A stretch of 64,000 bases of DNA from the NCBI GenBank assembly GCA_009781635.1, contig WQXU01000002.1:113065-177064 (forward strand). Reading direction: 5' to 3'. Under the pieces are notes generated by a model. The model ran no database searches, had not been told where the DNA came from, and worked only from the letters and a program-made list of their open reading frames with translations. The position numbers and the translations under genes are program-made. This stretch comes from Treponema sp. GTDB lineage: Bacteria; Spirochaetota; Spirochaetia; Treponematales; Breznakiellaceae. This document shows positions 25,311 to 33,853 of the stretch, piece after piece (the stretch's first letter is position 1; every line of letters begins with the position of its first letter).

Positions 25311-26813
25311 ATGGAATTTAAGCCTGATTTATGTTCTGAAGACGATAATTCTTTTTTTGATGCTGCTGTAATTGGCTGCGGAGTATCAGGGGCAAATATT
25401 GCCAGGCGCCTTTCTGTCTATAATATAAAAACCGCCATTCTCGAAAAAGACAGCGATGTATCATTTGGAACTTCCAAGGCCAACTCGGGGATAATACACG
25501 GCGGTTTTCATCATAATAAAAAATATTTAAAAGCGCGCCTTGAAATGCAGGGCAGTTTAATGTTTGACCAGCTCAGGCGGGAGCTTAATTTTCCCTTCCG
25601 CAGATGCGGGATTATTGTCGCCGCCCTTCATCGTGACGAAATGAAAATTGTCGAACATTTATATTTGCAGGGAGTAGAGAACGAAGTTATCGGGATGGAA
25701 CTCTGTTCGCGCCAGAGAATTCTGGAAATCGAACCCAAGTTGTCCGCGGATACTGCCGGCGGTCTCTATGCGCCGGGCGGCGGGATTATTGAACCGTACC
25801 GCTTTGTTTTTGCGCTTGTTGAGTCGGCTTTAAAAAACGGCGTAAAACTGTTTACGGATTTTAAAGTAAGTAAAGCGGTTCGAAACGGAGATTACTGGAT
25901 AATAAATGACAGCGCAAACAGGGAAATAAAAGCGCGTTATGTGATAAATGCTGCAGGGCTTTTTGCGGACGAAGTATCAAAATTATTCGGCGCTGAAATA
26001 TTTAAAATAGGCGCAAGAAAAGGCGAGTACTTTTTATTGGACAGGCTTACAAAGGCCTGCCCGTCAAGGGTGGTGTTTCCGGTTCCGACTGCTGTTTCCA
26101 AGGGAATGCTTGTTATTCCGACAGTAGAGGGAACAGTGCTTGTCGGCCCAACCGCAGACAAGGCTGAAAGTAAGGGTGATTTTTCTACTACTGCAAAACA
26201 TCTTGAGCAAATACTTGTTTCCGGAAAAACCATGATTCCGTCTCTTAGCCAAAACGATGTTATTACTTCCTTTGCGGGGCTTCGCCCGTATCTGGAGTCC
26301 TGTCCGGACGGACATACCGGCCTTGAAGATGATTTTTTTATTGCTCCGTCGAAGAAAGCGCCGGCCTTTGTACAGGTAGCCGGAATTCAAAGCCCCGGGC
26401 TTACGGCTTCCCCTGCAATCGCCGAGTATGTAAAAAACATTCTTGTTGATATGGATTTGCAGCTAACAGAAAAACACGGATGGGATCCATGCGTTGAGAG
26501 CCATCCCTGCGCAAGGGATATGCTTGCAGACGATATAGACAAACTGGACGGCCTTATAGAAAAAGATTCTGCATGGGGTAATCTTGTCTGCCGCTGTGAA
26601 AATGTCAGCGAAGCTGAAATAGTGCAGGCTGTCCGGCTGGGGCACCTTACCTTAGACGGAATAAAGTACTTTACCCGAGCGCAGATGGGGCGCTGCCAGG
26701 GCGGTTTTTGCACTTATAAAATAATAAAAATCATAATGAGGGAAACCGGTTTATCATATGATGAAGTTACAAAACACGGCGCAAAAAGCCGGGTACTGGC
26801 GGCCGGCTTATGA
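25311..26813 (+). CDS. FAD-dependent glycerol-3-phosphate dehydrogenase-like oxidoreductase with BFD 2Fe-2S domain
   Basis: 500 residues. FAD-binding GxGxxG is in AAVIGCGVSGANIARRLSVY, with SKANSGIIHGGFHHN a DAO-fold hallmark. The C-terminal about 85 residues are a BFD-like [2Fe-2S] domain, with ligands in LVCRCENVSEAEI and MGRCQGGFC. This is the GlpA-like layout (anaerobic G3P dehydrogenase) but L-2-hydroxyglutarate oxidase relatives share it. It is the first of a tight three-gene set (overlap with the next gene by four bases) typical of clostridia, Thermotoga and treponemes: GlpA-like, FAD/NAD reductase, DUF1667. No glpK or glpF is adjacent. Confidence 0.88.
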   Translation: MEFKPDLCSEDDNSFFDAAVIGCGVSGANIARRLSVYNIKTAILEKDSDVSFGTSKANSGIIHGGFHHNKKYLKARLEMQGSLMFDQLRRELNFPFRRCGIIVAALHRDEMKIVEHLYLQGVENEVIGMELCSRQRILEIEPKLSADTAGGLYAPGGGIIEPYRFVFALVESALKNGVKLFTDFKVSKAVRNGDYWIINDSANREIKARYVINAAGLFADEVSKLFGAEIFKIGARKGEYFLLDRLTKACPSRVVFPVPTAVSKGMLVIPTVEGTVLVGPTADKAESKGDFSTTAKHLEQILVSGKTMIPSLSQNDVITSFAGLRPYLESCPDGHTGLEDDFFIAPSKKAPAFVQVAGIQSPGLTASPAIAEYVKNILVDMDLQLTEKHGWDPCVESHPCARDMLADDIDKLDGLIEKDSAWGNLVCRCENVSEAEIVQAVRLGHLTLDGIKYFTRAQMGRCQGGFCTYKIIKIIMRETGLSYDEVTKHGAKSRVLAAGL

Positions 26814-28072
26814 AAAATCTGCAATATGACGCTGTAGTAATCGGCGGCGGCGCAGCGGGAATGGCAGCGGCGCTTGAACTGGAAGCGGAAGGTTTTTCCT
26901 GCGCAATAATTGAAAGGGAAGATCACCTTGGCGGAATATTAATGCAATGCATCCATAACGGATTCGGCCTTCATGAATTTAAAGAAGAGCTTACAGGCCC
27001 CGAGTTTGCAGAGCGTTTTATTAACCGCGTAATAAAATCAAAGATTACAGTATTTTTGGATACGACTGTAATCCGGTTTGCGGATGCTCAAACGCAGTCT
27101 TCGCAAAAAGAACTTTTCTGCGTTTCTCCGTCCGGCACAATGATAATAAAATGCCGCGCGGTTGTGCTCTCTATGGGATGCCGTGAGCGAAACCGCGGAA
27201 ACATACGTATTCCAGGCTCCCGGCCGGCGGGCGTTTTTACCGCAGGACTTGCGCAGCGCCTTGTAAATATAGAAGGTTATATTCCCGGCAGGGAAGTTGT
27301 AATAATAGGTTCAGGCGATATAGGGCTTATCATGGCGCGGCGCATGAGCTGGGTTGGCTGCAAGGTAAAAGCAGTTGTAGAAATCATGCCCTATCCCGCC
27401 GGCCTGATGCGTAACATTGTTCAGTGCTTGAATGATTTTAACATTCCGCTTTACCTTTCATCGCAGACCACCTGCCTTTACGGCAATGATCGCGTTGAAG
27501 CAGTTGAAGTTACCCCGATGGAAAACGGCAGGCTTGTACCGGAAAAAAGTTTTCGTATAGACTGTGATACAGTGCTGTTGTCCGTGGGTCTTGTTCCCGA
27601 AAATGAACTTTCAAGGGCTGCAGGCATAGAGCTGAACGCCGTAACAAACGGCCCCCTTGTTGATTCATTTCTCATGACAAATATGGAAGGCGTTTTTGCC
27701 TGCGGTAATGTGCTTCATGTTCATGATCTTGTCGACTGGGTCTGCGAAGAAAGCAGGCGCGCCGGACGTTATTCAGCTTCGTGGCTTCGCGGGGAGCATC
27801 CGCCTCTGCAGTTAAATACAAGAGCCGGCTCTCATGTGCGTTATGTGAACCCTGCGCGGATTGCACCTGACAGGGAAAACATTATTTATATGCGTTCCAT
27901 GGTTGTCCAAAACGATGCTGTTCTGGAAGTACGGCTTGGCGATCATGTTATCCGCAGAGTGAAAGAAAGGCATGTCCAGCCTTCGGAAATGATCAGTTTT
28001 AAATTGAGCGCCGGTGATTTTAAGGGACTGGATATTAATTCCGGATCGGTTCTGGAATTCAGTATTAATTGA
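26810..28072 (+). CDS. FAD/NAD(P)-dependent oxidoreductase, partner of the GlpA-like protein
   Basis: 420 residues. FAD-binding motif at the start (YDAVVIGGGAAGMAAALELE), a CxxxxH-type segment GGILMQCIHNGFGLHE, and a second nucleotide-binding GxGxxG in VVIIGSGDIGLIMARRMSW. LLSVGLVPENELSRAAG and EGVFACGNVLHVHDLVDWV are the usual late FAD-contact boxes. It probably passes electrons between the GlpA-like flavin, its 2Fe-2S domain and NAD(P). It is coupled to the upstream gene by an ATGA overlap and followed six bases later by the DUF1667 gene. Confidence 0.88.
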   Translation: MKNLQYDAVVIGGGAAGMAAALELEAEGFSCAIIEREDHLGGILMQCIHNGFGLHEFKEELTGPEFAERFINRVIKSKITVFLDTTVIRFADAQTQSSQKELFCVSPSGTMIIKCRAVVLSMGCRERNRGNIRIPGSRPAGVFTAGLAQRLVNIEGYIPGREVVIIGSGDIGLIMARRMSWVGCKVKAVVEIMPYPAGLMRNIVQCLNDFNIPLYLSSQTTCLYGNDRVEAVEVTPMENGRLVPEKSFRIDCDTVLLSVGLVPENELSRAAGIELNAVTNGPLVDSFLMTNMEGVFACGNVLHVHDLVDWVCEESRRAGRYSASWLRGEHPPLQLNTRAGSHVRYVNPARIAPDRENIIYMRSMVVQNDAVLEVRLGDHVIRRVKERHVQPSEMISFKLSAGDFKGLDINSGSVLEFSIN

Positions 28073-28078
28073 GGTATT

Positions 28079-28438
28079 ATGCATAATTTAACCTGTATTG
28101 TATGTCCTGTTGGCTGTGCTCTGGAAGTAAATGACATGTCAGTTAAGGGTAATAAATGTTTACGCGGAGAGAGTTATGCGCTGGAAGAAATCCGCGCGCC
28201 TAAACGTACAGTAACAGCTACTGCATCAATAAATAATATTGAAGAATCATGCAGCTTAGGAGCGGTAAGGCGCGTGCCTGTTAAGACTGTATCTCCCTGC
28301 CCGCGGGAAAAAATTCCTGCGCTGTTAGACGATATTTATAAAATGAAGATACGGCTCCCGGTAAAAACCGGCGATATTATTATTTCGAACTGGGCAGGTG
28401 AGGGTATAGATATTATTGCGACAAGGACGATAAGCTGA
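28079..28438 (+). CDS. DUF1667 protein, third subunit of the flavoprotein set
   Basis: 119 residues. Cysteines in NLTCIVCPVGCALEV and KGNKCLRGESYALEE are typical of DUF1667, a probable iron-sulfur or metal-binding small subunit found next to GlpA-like and FAD/NAD reductases. A RAPKRTVTATASI box follows. Role as an electron-transfer subunit is inferred from co-occurrence. Its stop overlaps the next start (TGATG). Confidence 0.88.
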   Translation: MHNLTCIVCPVGCALEVNDMSVKGNKCLRGESYALEEIRAPKRTVTATASINNIEESCSLGAVRRVPVKTVSPCPREKIPALLDDIYKMKIRLPVKTGDIIISNWAGEGIDIIATRTIS

Positions 28439-28878
28439 TGCTGGGAAAGAAAGCGCCGGAACCGGGATATGATGATTTCTGGCAGGAATACGAAGAAAAA
28501 ACAGGTGAAAAAATTCTGACGCGCGGCCTTGGAAAGTATGTATCAGGCTGGGATAATTTTGATAAAAATAAATGGAGCGGTATTTGGGGTCTTGTCATAA
28601 CTTCATCCGGAGGTTTTCGTTTTCATCATTTTCCGCAGAATAGCTGGATAGATGCTTTTACAAGTTTTATAAAGTCTCCTGCGCCGAAAGAAAAAACAAT
28701 TTTTATTCCCCGCGAAAAAATTACATCATCCGAGTACATTAAAGAAACAAAATGGTGGAAGAAATTATTTAACTATTTGCCGCCGCAGCTTGTTATAAAG
28801 TACACAGATGATGCAGGCAGCGAAAAGAGGCTGCGCTTTTTGGTTGAATACAGCGGGAAACAGCCTCCTGTTTTATAA
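28438..28878 (+). CDS. Hypothetical protein, last gene of the flavoprotein operon
   Basis: 146 residues; no signal peptide, no membrane span. The sequence is rich in aromatic residues (YDDFWQEYEE, SGWDNFDKNKWSGIWGLVI, ETKWWKKLFNYLPP). The IWGLVITSSGGFRFHHFPQN part recalls small bacterial PH-like beta-sandwich domains, but I cannot assign a family. Translationally coupled to DUF1667. It ends with a six-base overlap with the convergent MtaA-like gene, with no terminator seen between them, so antisense overlap of transcripts is likely. Confidence 0.6.
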   Translation: MLGKKAPEPGYDDFWQEYEEKTGEKILTRGLGKYVSGWDNFDKNKWSGIWGLVITSSGGFRFHHFPQNSWIDAFTSFIKSPAPKEKTIFIPREKITSSEYIKETKWWKKLFNYLPPQLVIKYTDDAGSEKRLRFLVEYSGKQPPVL

Positions 28879-29898
28879 GTAATATTCCTTTACAGCAGAA
28901 AAAAACGCTTCAATGTTTTCCCAGGGTGAGAGCGGCGGAATGTCACATCCGGATGAAATCATAAAATTGGGATATTTGCCGCACTGTGACAGAAGTTCAA
29001 GTGTTGCCTGCCTGACAGATTCCGGCGTTCCTCCGCGGAACTGAACAGCAGGAGAAATGTTACCCATCGCCAAAATATTTTCCGGAACAAGTTTCATCAT
29101 TTCTGCCATGTCAATCGCATCGCCGAAATGAAAAGCATCCGCTCCTGTTGCAATTATTGAATCTATCATTTGAATTGTTGAATTACCGCAGTTGTGATAA
29201 ATAACAATGAAGTTCTCATCTTTCACTGCTTCAGTAATTTTTCGTACATAGGGTTCTGAAAAACTGTGCGCCAAATCCGGCGACAGCATTCCGGCAACCG
29301 GTTCCGCCATTATAATGCCGTTAACGCCTGTCTTTTTATATTCATTAATATAAGAGATTAAAAAATCCGTTACTTTTGAAAGAATCAAATGCATCATATC
29401 GTCTTCTTCGTAACAGTAAATCATTGATTCTGACACGCCTGTAAGACGCCCTGCAAGGGAGAAAGGACCGATTGTTCCGCCGAAAACAGGCCTGTCCGGA
29501 ATCATCTGCACGGCTTTTTCCGCTGCCTGCAAATAAACAGATGTTCTTCCTGAACCAATAGGCGGGATTTTTAATTTCTGCGCGCTCTCCATACCGGTAA
29601 TAATACTGCCTGTAACAGTAGGCACTTCATCATCTGAAAATATAATCCTGGAACCGAAGCATTCCGCTTCCAGAGATAAATCCATAAGGCTGACAGACGC
29701 GGCGCAGTCGCATTTATCTGCAATTAACTTGATGCCCTTTGCCTGTGTGCCGCTGTTTGATATTAATTCTTTAACGGATATACCCATAGGCTGAATGCAT
29801 GGGAAAGATAAAACAGGCAGCGCTTTTTTTATTTTTGCGGCTTTTTGTTCGTCCAGCCACCGGAGCATGTTTCTTTTCATTGATTCAAAATATATCAT
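28873..29898 (-). CDS. UroD/MtaA-family corrinoid methyltransferase
   Basis: 341 residues of the uroporphyrinogen-decarboxylase fold. The zinc site of MtaA/MtbA/CmuA-type enzymes is visible as HxC in IVIYHNCGNST plus a late Cys in MISSGCDIPPLSPWENI. FGGTIGPFSLAGRLTG and GVNGIIMAEPVAG are other family boxes. These enzymes move a methyl group from a methyl-corrinoid protein to a thiol or pterin acceptor. Genes for a B12-binding protein (33.8 kb), a reductive activator (30.6 kb) and DUF2284 (34.6 kb) lie nearby. A TATTTT box stands six bases before the ATG and there is no Shine-Dalgarno. Confidence 0.85.
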   Translation of the reverse strand: MIYFESMKRNMLRWLDEQKAAKIKKALPVLSFPCIQPMGISVKELISNSGTQAKGIKLIADKCDCAASVSLMDLSLEAECFGSRIIFSDDEVPTVTGSIITGMESAQKLKIPPIGSGRTSVYLQAAEKAVQMIPDRPVFGGTIGPFSLAGRLTGVSESMIYCYEEDDMMHLILSKVTDFLISYINEYKKTGVNGIIMAEPVAGMLSPDLAHSFSEPYVRKITEAVKDENFIVIYHNCGNSTIQMIDSIIATGADAFHFGDAIDMAEMMKLVPENILAMGNISPAVQFRGGTPESVRQATLELLSQCGKYPNFMISSGCDIPPLSPWENIEAFFSAVKEYYL

Positions 29899-29937
29899 TG
29901 AATAAAAATATTTGGAACCTCTGTAAACCCTGATTGA

Positions 29938-30504
29938 TTATTCAAAAAAGGAAACTATCCCTGTTTCAAGCGAGTATTTTGCGCCTATAAGACAAACCTG
30001 TCCTTCCGCTATAGCTTTTGAAACATAGGGATTGACTGCAATTTTAGATAACACATATTTTATATTCGCATCTTCTATTACAGCCGGATCGCTGCCAATT
30101 ACATCCGGCGCACAGGCGCGTATCTCGTTTAAAACTGCCTGCAGGGATGTGCTGTAATTGCCGCTGGTTGTCGCTGCGATAACTGCGCCGCACTGCTGAT
30201 GCCCCAGCACAACGATAAGGGGCGCTTTTAACTGTGTTATTGCAAATTCAACAGAACCCATTTGCAGAGGGCCGGTTACATTGCCTGCTGTACGTACAAT
30301 AAAAAGTTCACCGGGCCCTGCGTCAAAAACCAATTCAACAGGCGTACGGGAATCGGAGCAGCCGACAATCACAGCATATGGAAACTGGCCGTTAATAAAT
30401 AGATCTTCACGTAACGCAGCTGTTACAGGCGTATTCTGCGGCGTACCTGCGGCATACCGTTTATTGCCTTCTTTTAAACGTAAAATCGCTTGCTGATGTG
30501 TCAT
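29938..30504 (-). CDS. Beta-class carbonic anhydrase
   Basis: 188 residues. The zinc ligands are Cys49 and Asp51 (VGCSDSRTP), His102 and Cys105 (GHQQCGAV), complete for the beta class; Arg53 supports the Asp-Arg dyad. It interconverts CO2 and bicarbonate in the cytoplasm. In an acetogen-like or CO2-using anaerobe it could supply CO2 or bicarbonate. It stands alone between the MtaA-like gene and the reductive activator, with its own near-consensus promoter. Confidence 0.93.
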   Translation of the reverse strand: MTHQQAILRLKEGNKRYAAGTPQNTPVTAALREDLFINGQFPYAVIVGCSDSRTPVELVFDAGPGELFIVRTAGNVTGPLQMGSVEFAITQLKAPLIVVLGHQQCGAVIAATTSGNYSTSLQAVLNEIRACAPDVIGSDPAVIEDANIKYVLSKIAVNPYVSKAIAEGQVCLIGAKYSLETGIVSFFE

Positions 30505-30512
30505 GGATTAAC

Positions 30513-30541
30513 AATATATATAAATAATTAAAAAATTTCAA
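30513..30541 (-). promoter_or_regulatory. Promoter of carbonic anhydrase, leaderless geometry
   Basis: Minus-strand TTGAAA (30536-30541), a 17-base spacer and TATATT (30513-30518). The ATG at 30504 starts eight bases after the -10 box, so the leader would be 0-2 bases. No Shine-Dalgarno. Confidence 0.65.
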
Positions 30542-30564
30542 TATACCGTTTTTTCCGTTAAATG

Positions 30565-30593
30565 TTGACAATAATAATGAACCGGTGTATTTT
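30565..30593 (+). promoter_or_regulatory. Promoter of the ASKHA reductive activator, leaderless geometry
   Basis: TTGACA (30565-30570), a 17-base spacer and TATTTT (30588-30593). The ATG at 30603 follows nine bases later; a T-run fills the gap. No Shine-Dalgarno is visible. Confidence 0.6.
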
Positions 30594-30602
30594 TTTTATT
30601 GA

Positions 30603-31724
30603 ATGGCATTAAAAAAAAATAAATGGCATGCCGGCATAGCGCTTGATATCGGCACAACCACCATTCAGGCGGAACTTGTAAACCTTGACACAGGCGAGTC
30701 TGTAGATACACTATCTGTTCTTAACAGCCAGCGAAGTTTCGGCGCGGATGTAATCAGCAGAATCAGCGCGGCGCAGAGCAAAAAAACAAATGAGCTTTTT
30801 TCCGCTGTTAATAATCAGTCTGAAGGCATACTGCAGCACTTTATCTGCAAACATGATCTCTTAAGCATAAAAAAATGCGCTGTTAGCGGAAATACAACAA
30901 TGCTCCATCTATTTTGCCGCGCTGATCCTTCAAAAATGGGAAGCGCGCCCTATACGCCTGAGTTTCTGGAAGAGCGGCGCTTTGAAGGAAAAGAACTTTT
31001 ACTTTCTGCAGAACAAGTAATTCTGCTGCCGGGGATTTCCGCTTTTATCGGCGCGGACATTGCGGCGGGATTAACCTGTATTGATATATTAAACAAGAAT
31101 GATAACACAATTTTTATCGACATCGGAACAAATGGAGAAATGGCCCTTTTAAAAAAAGACGCAGCATATGAAAGCAGGAAAAAGCTTTTATGCTGTTCCA
31201 CCGCAGCGGGGCCGTGTTTTGAAGGAGCGGATATCTCATGCAACCTAAACGCCGCCGATTTTATTGATGCAATCGCAGAAATGAAACGCAGCGCCGTTAT
31301 TGATAAAACAGGCGCGTTAGCTGCTCAATTTGCACAGAACGGTTTCCCCGTAAGAGATAATAAAACAGTCACTCAGAATGATGTGCGCCAGTTTCAGCTG
31401 GCAAAGTCTGCAATTTATTCGGGAATAAAACTCTTATGCAAAAAGTCGGGAACAGAGCTGGAAAAAATAAAAGATGTTTATATTACAGGAGGAATGGGAG
31501 AACATCTGAACCCGGAAAGCGCCGCAGAGACAGGGCTTCTTCCCCGTGAATTTGCATCAAAGGCAATAGTCTGCGGAAACTTAAGCCTTAAAGGCGCTGC
31601 CGAAAGTTTAACGGATGATGCTTTCCTTCCGCGCTGCCGTGATGTAATTTCATGCGCAGAAATTGTTGATCTTGCTTACGACAAATACTTTATAGCGGCA
31701 TATACGCATAACATGAAGTTCTGA
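30603..31724 (+). CDS. ASKHA-domain corrinoid reductive activator (RACE-like) lacking the ferredoxin domain
   Basis: 373 residues. It starts directly at the nucleotide-binding ASKHA fold (GIALDIGTTTIQAELVNLDTG), continues with SFGADVISRISAAQ, NTTMLHLFCR, FIDIGTNGEMALL and GPCFEGADISCN, and ends with the ITGGMGEHLNPESA box. RACE/RamA-type proteins reduce inactive Co(II) corrinoid to Co(I) with ATP; they usually have about 600 residues with an N-terminal 2Fe-2S ferredoxin domain. That domain is missing here and nothing upstream encodes it, so electrons must come from a separate protein. The location beside corrinoid genes supports the assignment. Confidence 0.85.
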   Translation: MALKKNKWHAGIALDIGTTTIQAELVNLDTGESVDTLSVLNSQRSFGADVISRISAAQSKKTNELFSAVNNQSEGILQHFICKHDLLSIKKCAVSGNTTMLHLFCRADPSKMGSAPYTPEFLEERRFEGKELLLSAEQVILLPGISAFIGADIAAGLTCIDILNKNDNTIFIDIGTNGEMALLKKDAAYESRKKLLCCSTAAGPCFEGADISCNLNAADFIDAIAEMKRSAVIDKTGALAAQFAQNGFPVRDNKTVTQNDVRQFQLAKSAIYSGIKLLCKKSGTELEKIKDVYITGGMGEHLNPESAAETGLLPREFASKAIVCGNLSLKGAAESLTDDAFLPRCRDVISCAEIVDLAYDKYFIAAYTHNMKF

Positions 31725-31735
31725 TTTTTTTGCAG

Positions 31736-33853
31736 TTAAGTGGCAGAAGTTATTTTTTCGTATTCGCCGTCAAAATAACTGTCAAGGTATGAATGTCCGC
31801 GGATGAATTTATCGGGATCCATTACAGCGTAATACGCCCTGCTTGCCATCTTTTCATGATCAAATAGCACATAACTGTTTCCCCAGCCTGAACCGAAGGG
31901 ATTCCATATTATCACATGATCAATATAATTTTTATATTTTTCAAACAGCTTGAATAAAAGAGCATATTGATACCCGATGGAATCAGCCTGTTTTTGATTC
32001 ATAATATCCGGCGCAAGCGCTCTTCCGCCCGGAGCAGTATCCGGCTGCCTTAAATCAATTTCAGAGAAGCAAATAGTATCGAGCAAACCTTCATCGATAA
32101 GGCCTGAAAACAGAGAAACCGCCTGCATATTCTGGCTGGCTAAGGCCGGGCTGACCGTATCATGCCCCTGAATGCCCATGCACTCAATCAAATTCCTTCC
32201 GTCATAAAACGGATCTGTTTTCCATGCCGCATTAATTTCTTTTATCATGTTATAAATTATTCTGGCTTTGGACTGAGAGGTAATTTCATAGTCGTTGTAA
32301 ATTAAAACCGGCGGTTTTTCGCAAATAAATGCGTCGATGCTGCCGTTATTATCGTGATTATCAAGTTTCATGTATTCAGGAATCAGGCTTGAGCTCTCTT
32401 TATATTTTTCCGCCATTTGCGCATTGGGAACTGCAATGTGCGCAAATTTAAAAAGCAGATATATATAATGCTGGCGTATATCGCTGAAATCGTTATCTGT
32501 CATTGCCATAAGCCATGAAACATGTTTTAAAGAGGTCTTCCATTCATCTTCGTTTTTATAAATAAGAAAACTGTGCCGGCTTTCGTGAACATCTGCGTTA
32601 ACGACATCAAATGAATGAAAGGGAATGATGCCGCGTTCTTCACTGGAATCGTATCTTGTATCGGTGGTCATAAAATGCCGCATTTCGTACATGATATGGT
32701 TAAAATAAATTCTTCTTGCCGTTTCCCTGTCTACTTTTAAAAACGGTTCATTGGAATTATACCCGATGGTATAAAAGAGGCCGCTTGAGTTCCATTGCCT
32801 GTACTTGATGTTTTCCGGTATTATCTGGCACATCCACGGGGGAGCCTGATTAATCCATGCAAGACAATGTCCGTGCAGTTTATAACAGCCTGCATTTCTT
32901 ATATCAAGATAATATTTTGTAGGAAGCTCCCATTCAGGGCCGTCTGTTTCAGGAAAAAATGAAAAGCCGGGATATTTATTTTTCAGCCAGAGCGGCGCTC
33001 TTAAATGCCTTTCCGGTTTTAAGTTTCTGTGAGAAACAAATAATTCATAATGATAACCGCCAAGAGAACCGGAAGAAAAATTTTCCGTTCCTTCTGTGCC
33101 TATAAGAAAATATCCATTATCCTTATTATATTTTTTTCTTATTGGTTCTACTTCATTATATTTTTCAGTATTTATTACATCAGGGATTGGCACTCCGCAG
33201 GGATCCAGTTTTGTAATCCTGATGTTGCCGATCATAAGAAGGCCGCCGTTAACAAATGCATCAGTTTCTGTGTGTAAATCGATATTCAAATATTCCCATT
33301 TTGCATCCGGCACAGGAATGGCAGCGCTGAATGATTTCTTAAACCAGGTCTCATCGTTATAATAGCCGCATCTGTGATTAATGTTAAAAAGATTTGCGCC
33401 TTCCAGATCCGAAGAACGGATGAAAACCGGCGTCCGGTTTGTTCCCTGGGAACCGGAATTATCCTGGCTGCCTGCGCCTCCTGTGCTTGTAGACCAGATT
33501 TCAAATTTCATGTATTTGTCTGAGGCGCTCATGGAGTAGTATAAGTCAAATTCCACAAATGTATGATAATTAACATCCAGAGCAGGATTTACAGGCGCTC
33601 TTATTCCAAAGCCGCCGAATGATCTTCCGGATATATCAGGATCAAAATATGTTGATAAGAGAATAAGCTCGCCTGTTCCAAACGGATTGTCTATCAGGGA
33701 GAAAACGCTTTTACTGTTGGGAAGAATGCGCCCGTCATTTGTGCGCCAGGATTTCCAGCTGCTAAATTCTTTTTTTATACTAAATTCATGTGCAGAGATT
33801 CTTTGCAGACCGCTTCCGGGGTCGTCTCGTGAATAATGATCACAGTTATGCAT
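31736..33853 (-). CDS. GH10-like protein with N-terminal carbohydrate-binding-type domain, acid/base Glu missing
   Basis: Start chosen at ATG 33853 (MHNCDHYSRDDPG, 705 residues), overlapping the corrinoid-protein stop by eight bases; an in-frame start at 33889 lies inside that gene. No signal peptide is seen. Residues about 15-220 look like a jelly-roll CBM-type domain. The rest matches GH10 xylanases: LHGHCLAWINQAPPWM (family RGHTLVWHxQTP), ECMGIQGHD, ICFSEIDLR with the nucleophile Glu598, and a closing VIIWNPF segment. The acid/base box WDVVNEA reads FDVVNADVHES, so Ala420 replaces the catalytic Glu. A long insertion lies between the boxes. It may be inactive, sugar-binding, or use another acid. 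Confidence 0.75.
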   Translation of the reverse strand: MHNCDHYSRDDPGSGLQRISAHEFSIKKEFSSWKSWRTNDGRILPNSKSVFSLIDNPFGTGELILLSTYFDPDISGRSFGGFGIRAPVNPALDVNYHTFVEFDLYYSMSASDKYMKFEIWSTSTGGAGSQDNSGSQGTNRTPVFIRSSDLEGANLFNINHRCGYYNDETWFKKSFSAAIPVPDAKWEYLNIDLHTETDAFVNGGLLMIGNIRITKLDPCGVPIPDVINTEKYNEVEPIRKKYNKDNGYFLIGTEGTENFSSGSLGGYHYELFVSHRNLKPERHLRAPLWLKNKYPGFSFFPETDGPEWELPTKYYLDIRNAGCYKLHGHCLAWINQAPPWMCQIIPENIKYRQWNSSGLFYTIGYNSNEPFLKVDRETARRIYFNHIMYEMRHFMTTDTRYDSSEERGIIPFHSFDVVNADVHESRHSFLIYKNEDEWKTSLKHVSWLMAMTDNDFSDIRQHYIYLLFKFAHIAVPNAQMAEKYKESSSLIPEYMKLDNHDNNGSIDAFICEKPPVLIYNDYEITSQSKARIIYNMIKEINAAWKTDPFYDGRNLIECMGIQGHDTVSPALASQNMQAVSLFSGLIDEGLLDTICFSEIDLRQPDTAPGGRALAPDIMNQKQADSIGYQYALLFKLFEKYKNYIDHVIIWNPFGSGWGNSYVLFDHEKMASRAYYAVMDPDKFIRGHSYLDSYFDGEYEKITSAT

